From: an uncultured Verrucomicrobiota bacterium
GTDB lineage: Bacteria > Verrucomicrobiota > Verrucomicrobiia > Limisphaerales > UBA9464
Assembly (NCBI GenBank): GCA_903907995.1
Contig: CAIVQH010000026.1
Span: 78,289 to 142,288, forward strand
Length of the DNA stretch: 64,000 nt
Direction: 5' to 3'
Part shown: piece after piece, positions 60,116 through 64,000 of the stretch
How the letters are laid out: every line of letters begins with the position of its first letter
Numbering within the stretch: position 1 is the first letter of the stretch
Made by a program: the position numbers and the translations under genes
The notes under the pieces: model-generated
The model's database searches: none
Told to the model about the DNA's origin: nothing
The model's input: only the letters and a program-made list of their open reading frames with translations

Positions 60116-60946
60116 ATGGCCCAATCGTTAGCCGGCAAGGTCTTCGTCATCGTAGGCGGAACCACCGGCCTCGGGCTTTCCGCTGCGCGCGCGCTCATCG
60201 CGGCGGGATCGCGCGTGGTGATCGTGGGGCGCAACCCCGAAAACATCGCCGCCGCCATGGCGACCGTGGGTGCCTCAGCCCGGGCGTTGGCCGGTGATGC
60301 CACCGAACCGGAAACGGCCCCCGAAGCCATCCGGCTCGCGCTCACCGAATTTGGCGGATTTCATGGGCTTTATCACGTCGCCGGCGGCAGCGGACGCCGT
60401 CACGGGGACGGCCCGTTGCATGCGCTGACCGACGAGGGCTGGGACTTCACGCTCCAGCTCAACCTCACCTCGCTCTTCCTCTCGAACCGCGCCGCCGTGC
60501 GCCAGTTTCTCGCCCAAAAGACGGGCGGCAGCGTGGTCAACTGTAGCTCGGTGCTCGGCTTCTCGCCCTCGCCGAAATTCTTCGCCACGCACGCCTATGC
60601 GGCGGCCAAGGCGGCCGTGCTCGGTCTTACCCGGTCCACCGCCGCGCACTATGCGCCGCAGGGAATCCGCTTCAACGCAATCGCTCCCGGCCTGGTCGCC
60701 ACACCCATGTCCCGTAGGGCGCAGGAGGATAAGACGATCCTCGACTTCATCCGCACCAAGCAGCCGTTGGATGGTGGGCGAATCGGTCAACCCGAGGATC
60801 TGGACGCCGCCGTGCTCTGGCTGCTCTCCGACGAAAGCCGTTTCGTCACCGGGCAGATCATTGCCGTGGATGGCGGCTGGAGCGTAAGCGAAGGGCAGAG
60901 CCCCATGCCTGCTGCAGATCCTTTGCCCTCTGCCAGCCAGCCATGA
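60116..60946 (+). CDS. SDR family oxidoreductase
   Basis: 276 residues, classical short-chain dehydrogenase. NAD(P)-binding VIVGGTTGLGLSAARAL at the N terminus, GRNPEN at the cofactor edge, HVAGGSG, catalytic Ser in NCSSVLGF and YAAAKAA (Tyr/Lys), and GGWSV near the C terminus. ATG 60116 is used; upstream codons are repeat. Its stop overlaps the ROK gene by 4 bp. Substrate unknown, perhaps a sugar given the neighbour. Confidence 0.9.
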   Translation: MAQSLAGKVFVIVGGTTGLGLSAARALIAAGSRVVIVGRNPENIAAAMATVGASARALAGDATEPETAPEAIRLALTEFGGFHGLYHVAGGSGRRHGDGPLHALTDEGWDFTLQLNLTSLFLSNRAAVRQFLAQKTGGSVVNCSSVLGFSPSPKFFATHAYAAAKAAVLGLTRSTAAHYAPQGIRFNAIAPGLVATPMSRRAQEDKTILDFIRTKQPLDGGRIGQPEDLDAAVLWLLSDESRFVTGQIIAVDGGWSVSEGQSPMPAADPLPSASQP

Positions 60947-61833
60947 GCGATCAAAAATACCTGCTTGGCCTCGATCTGGGCGGCACGAGCGTGAAAGCGG
61001 TTGCAGTCACCCCGGAAGGCAAGACGCTCGGGACTTACAACCGCCCCTTCGAGCTCGCGAAGCCCATGGCCTTCGCCGCCTGCGCGGCGGAGGTCGTTGC
61101 TTTCGCCCTCGAAGACTGGGGCAAACCCGAGCGCATTGGTCTGTCCGCCCCTGGCATCGCCAACAAGGAAGGCTCCGCCATCGCCCACATGCCCTCGCGC
61201 TTTCATGGGCTGGAAGGCTTTAACTGGGGTCAGCATTTCAAGCGCAAGGAAGGGGTCAAAGTGCTCAACGACGCCCAAGCGGCCCTGCTGGGAGAGGTCT
61301 GGCTCGGCGCGGCACGCGGGTCTTGGGATGTAGTGCTGATCACCCTCGGCACCGGGGTGGGCGGCGCGGCGATGGTCGATGGCCAGCTCTTGCGGGGCCA
61401 CACGGGCAAAGCCGGCCATTTTGGCCATGTCTCGCTTGATCCCGCCAGAACCGCCGACATCTGCGGCATGCCGGGCAGCCTGGAGGACGCCATCGGCAAC
61501 CACAATATCGTGGCCCGCTCCGGCGGACGCTTCGCCACGACCCTCGACCTGATCAAAGCGGCCATGCAGGGCGATGCCGGAGCGACCGAGATCTGGCGCA
61601 GGTCGATCCGCGCGCTGGCCGCCGCCATCGCCTCCCTCGGAAACGTACTCGATCCGGAAGTCGTGATCATCGGCGGCGGGATTGCGGGGTCCGGTCCCCT
61701 GCTCTTCAAGCCCCTGAACGAGTTCCTCGCCACCATGGAATGGCGGCCCGGTGGTCAAAGCATGCGGGTCGTACCGGCCGCGCTCAGTGATCTCGCCGGC
61801 GCCTATGGGGCGGCGTGGAATACTTATCGCTGA
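60943..61833 (+). CDS. ROK family protein (sugar kinase-like)
   Basis: 296 residues. ATP motif LGLDLGGTSVKAVAV, substrate region HFKRKEGVKVLNDAQAALLGE, LGTGVGGAAMVDG and GKAGHFGHVSLD. The family zinc-binding CxCGxxGC loop is reduced to DICGMPGSLED, with one cysteine left, so zinc is probably not bound. Likely a glucokinase-type enzyme or derivative. Coupled to the SDR gene (ATGA). Confidence 0.88.
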   Translation: MSDQKYLLGLDLGGTSVKAVAVTPEGKTLGTYNRPFELAKPMAFAACAAEVVAFALEDWGKPERIGLSAPGIANKEGSAIAHMPSRFHGLEGFNWGQHFKRKEGVKVLNDAQAALLGEVWLGAARGSWDVVLITLGTGVGGAAMVDGQLLRGHTGKAGHFGHVSLDPARTADICGMPGSLEDAIGNHNIVARSGGRFATTLDLIKAAMQGDAGATEIWRRSIRALAAAIASLGNVLDPEVVIIGGGIAGSGPLLFKPLNEFLATMEWRPGGQSMRVVPAALSDLAGAYGAAWNTYR

Positions 61834-62268
61834 AGGTTTTTGCGATTTAGTCATCACCCTCCACATATTTCCGCAGAAACATCTTGACGGTTTCGTTGGA
61901 TTGGCTTTTAAAAGGCTGGCGGTTACCTTCAAAAAATTCCTGAGAAGAGGAATTTATCGAAACCACGGCGGGAAATCTTACGTGCCCAGATAATTTCGAA
62001 GGAACACCGCAATATTCTCTTCTAGCCGACATAAACAAAGCCCTCAGACAGGCATTGCGACCTAGTCGACGTTTTGTTTGGCCGGATCAGCTTCTGCCTA
62101 TCGAGCATAATGCGACCCCATACGGGCCGGGTTCGCAGGCTGTTGTTCCCATGTGGATGTTAGACTTCTGCTGACGCAGAGGTTGCGCCCATTACCCCTT
62201 GCCAAGAAAGGGTATTATACGTCCGCAGGCCACCCCTCGGTTCATACTCACTCTTGCCAGGAGGATGC
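61834..62268. other. Mostly gene-free, AT-richer interval
   Basis: A clear shift to lower GC begins here. One 63-codon minus-strand frame (61847-62038, ending SNETVKMFLRKYVEGDD) could be the end of a decayed gene, without start signals. A good -10 box TATTAT lies at 62213-62218 ahead of the small ORF at 62269. Nothing else recognised. Confidence 0.45.
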
Positions 62269-62364
62269 ATGAAAGCAGAAATCAATAAATGGATCCCAAC
62301 GCTAGGCATGTTAGTCGCAGACCTTTGCCTGGTTGCATATGACGCGCTTCAGTTGGTCGCGTAA
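62269..62364 (+). CDS. Candidate 31-residue membrane peptide
   Basis: ATG 62269 has a strong ribosome-binding site AGGAGG 5-7 bp upstream. The peptide has a short charged start (KAEINKW) and a hydrophobic remainder (PTLGMLVADLCLVAYDALQL) able to span a membrane. A TATTAT box lies 50 bp upstream and a strong terminator 50 bp downstream, so it forms a complete tiny transcription unit. It could be a type I toxin-like peptide, a small membrane regulator, or chance. No homologue recognised. Confidence 0.45.
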   Translation: MKAEINKWIPTLGMLVADLCLVAYDALQLVA

Positions 62365-62413
62365 TGCATTTGTTATCCATGTATCGTGCGCACGCTTTCA
62401 AAGAGACTCCGCC

Positions 62414-62449
62414 CCGCCCCGCTCAACACCTGAGCGGGGCGGCCTTTTC
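62414..62449 (+). terminator. Intrinsic terminator after the small ORF
   Basis: CCGCCCCGCTCA-type stem (62414-62425) pairs with TGAGCGGGGCGG (62431-62442) around ACACC, followed by CCTTTTCT. Confidence 0.88.
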
Positions 62450-62492
62450 TAATTTGTCTGCCTTGCCAACGGAGAATGGTGAAGCTTTTGTT

Positions 62493-63860
62493 TCAATACG
62501 TCAGAAATGAGTTTAGTGTATTTATAGACAACTCAAGATCTTTCCTTCGAGATATTATATTGTTCCACCCAGGACCGCCTTCAATCAGATTTTTCCTTTC
62601 CAACCCGCTCCAGCGCGCCTCCATGCTTGTGAAAAGCAAATAACTCAGCTTTGGCCCCACCTCATCATCAGGAAGAGAAGGTGCATTGTCCGGACCGCTG
62701 TTTCTAATTTTCTGGACAATTTCTGGATGCGCAACGGCTTCAAGGAAATCAAGTGTCCTGTTGGTGCGTTGAATGAGGTGTTCAGCTTTCCATGATACGG
62801 CGTATCTTACATTCGGATTCCCAGCATCGCCGCCGCTGCTTGACGGCGGAAGGACAATAGCCTGCGCAGCATTTTCAATATATGCCGGCTCCCGACATAA
62901 TGCAAGCAAGCCACTCAACCGTCCCGGAAACACCACGACCGCACTGCTATCAGTGTCGGCCCATTGTAGCAGATCGTGTAACACGAATTGATTGATCAAT
63001 GCTTTTGTAGTTACCGGAGTCACGTTCGGCACCTTAAATCTTGATATGTTTAAAACCAGCGGCATTTCTGCAAACTCATCTCCAAGTTGTGTCGGCGCTA
63101 GTTCATCAATGTTCTTGCACAGTTTCCATGGAATATTCAGTGCGCAATTGGAATCAATCGCGATCTGAAACAGGTTAGGGATATATGGATGATGGGGCAG
63201 AAATCGGTCAGACTCCCCACATAGAATGGCATCAATTAGCGCATAGATTTTCAGCTCAGCGGAAAGACGGGCGACCTCCTGCCTCCAAAGCATTTTGTCC
63301 ACGGTTTGGAGAACCAAAGGACCTTTCCTATCCGACAAGGCACGCCCGCCTTTGATGAGGGCAATGAGTGAGACTTTTAACCCCACGGATCCCAACGCCA
63401 CAAGTACCAAGCCAAGGGACCGTCTTACTGAACCACCGCACACCTGTTCAAACCAACTGAGCTTACCCACCCTGGAGGCCTGCGTTCCTCGAGAAATGAA
63501 TGCCTCACAGATCGCTTCGTAGGCGAATCGCAACTCGGTGGCCGAGAAGGTGACCCCATCCGCTACGACGTAATCACTCGCAGGCCAGACTTTGTCATCA
63601 TTTTCAACAGTAGATCGGCGTTCGATAATATCCGATATTTTTGGTTCTTCCAGAAAAAGCACATCGCAAGGGGTCTTTTTTGGGTCTCGATTAAACCGGT
63701 ATTGGCAATACATCGAGCTCCATATGGGTATGTAGATCCGCCAGAATGGGTTTATCCCGGTGGGGACCCATTCATTCACAAACTCCAACACCGCCTGTAG
63801 AGCAGGGTAACCAGATTGATCCACATTATCTAGCACCAGTACCAAATACCGAAGTACGCC
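62493..63860 (-). pseudogene. P-loop NTPase-like protein, 5' truncated by IS element
   Basis: At least 450 codons. The first readable residues LVLVLDNVDQS form a Walker B-like strand, as in STAND/ORC-CDC6-type ATPases, so the N-terminal Walker A region should lie upstream; instead the frame runs into the IS end at ~63864 and stops inside it. No ATG precedes the ATPase core. The rest (~60-450) is a helical region without recognised domain (KLSWFEQVCGGSVRRSLGLV, QFVLHDLLQWADTDSS). AT-richer than the genome, hence acquired; possibly from a defence or mobile locus. Probably inactive. Confidence 0.65.
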
Positions 63861-63863
63861 TAA

Positions 63864-64000
63864 GAGCCTGTCTGAGAACTCATGAATGCTGAGCGATTAG
63901 GCCAGCCGGCGGAGCATGAGGCGTATCATGGCGACGTAGATGAGCCCAGTGGCGCTGGTCTCGGTCTGCTCGTAATCCCGGGCCAGCCTGCGGTTCTGCA
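63864..64000 (-). mobile_element. IS5-family insertion sequence (partial; continues beyond window)
   Basis: Terminal inverted-repeat-like GAGCCTGTCTGAGAAC at 63864-63879. The minus-strand frame 63897-64000 ends in NRRLARDYEQTETSATGLIY then VAMIRLMLRRLA and a stop at 63897, the C terminus of an IS5-family DDE transposase. The remaining transposase and other end lie beyond 64000. It interrupts the NTPase gene. Confidence 0.85.

Noticed and set aside
61751..61993. Plus-strand 80-codon frame spanning the ROK gene end
   Set aside because: It overlaps the ROK coding region out of frame and shows no coding bias beyond it.

Overview
The window is GC-rich chromosomal DNA of a free-living bacterium, most likely a member of the Verrucomicrobiota (Pedosphaera/Limisphaerales-like). 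This rests on a large 'PVC-type' dehydrogenase/HEAT/cytochrome c protein, a ThuA protein with a Planctomycetes-type N-terminal domain, soluble PQQ-type sugar dehydrogenases, two TonB-dependent receptors, and a linked folP-cdaA-cdaR-glmM block. The phylum call is inference; no rRNA, tRNA or CRISPR array was found.

Layout. 1-8.6 kb: two NMT1/THI5-type binding proteins around an 8-oxoguanine-deaminase-like amidohydrolase, a DUF2165 membrane protein, two PQQ sugar dehydrogenases and a MOSC protein. 8.6-10 kb: an AT-richer foreign gene with an AlbA_2/Schlafen-type domain. 10-16 kb: purB, an RlmD/TrmA-type RNA methyltransferase, a DUF1801 protein, a secreted protein gene split by an in-frame stop, and an SPFH protein ending in a helix-turn-helix, flanked by two copies of a structured repeat. 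16-29 kb: giant PVC cytochrome protein, metF, an FtsX-like permease, a metzincin protease with a PKD domain, and a tandemly duplicated small lipoprotein next to a coiled-coil membrane protein. 29-35.6 kb: two TonB receptors, each with the same promoter, structured leader and terminator. 35.7-47.8 kb: housekeeping genes (purA, uppS, gcvT, gcvH, folK, dapB, dapA) with small accessory genes. 47.8-55.7 kb: Tat protein, ThuA protein, fatty acid desaturase, FAD oxidoreductase, TolC-like channel. 55.7-61.8 kb: glyoxalase-folP-cdaA-cdaR-glmM operon (c-di-AMP synthesis plus cell-wall precursor synthesis), then an SDR/ROK pair. 61.8-64 kb: AT-richer foreign segment with a possible 31-residue membrane peptide, and a P-loop NTPase gene whose 5' end is cut by an IS5-family element running off the window.

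The most distinctive feature is the intergenic DNA. It carries several kinds of hairpin-forming repeats: long inverted repeats whose arms are built from short tandem iterations; a ~220-bp multi-hairpin element in two copies whose stems are kept by paired substitutions; and a two-hairpin leader shared by the two TonB receptor genes, in which all stem differences keep pairing through G-U wobble. Some repeats overlap stop codons, lie upstream of true starts where they falsely lengthen reading frames, or lie inside a coding region.
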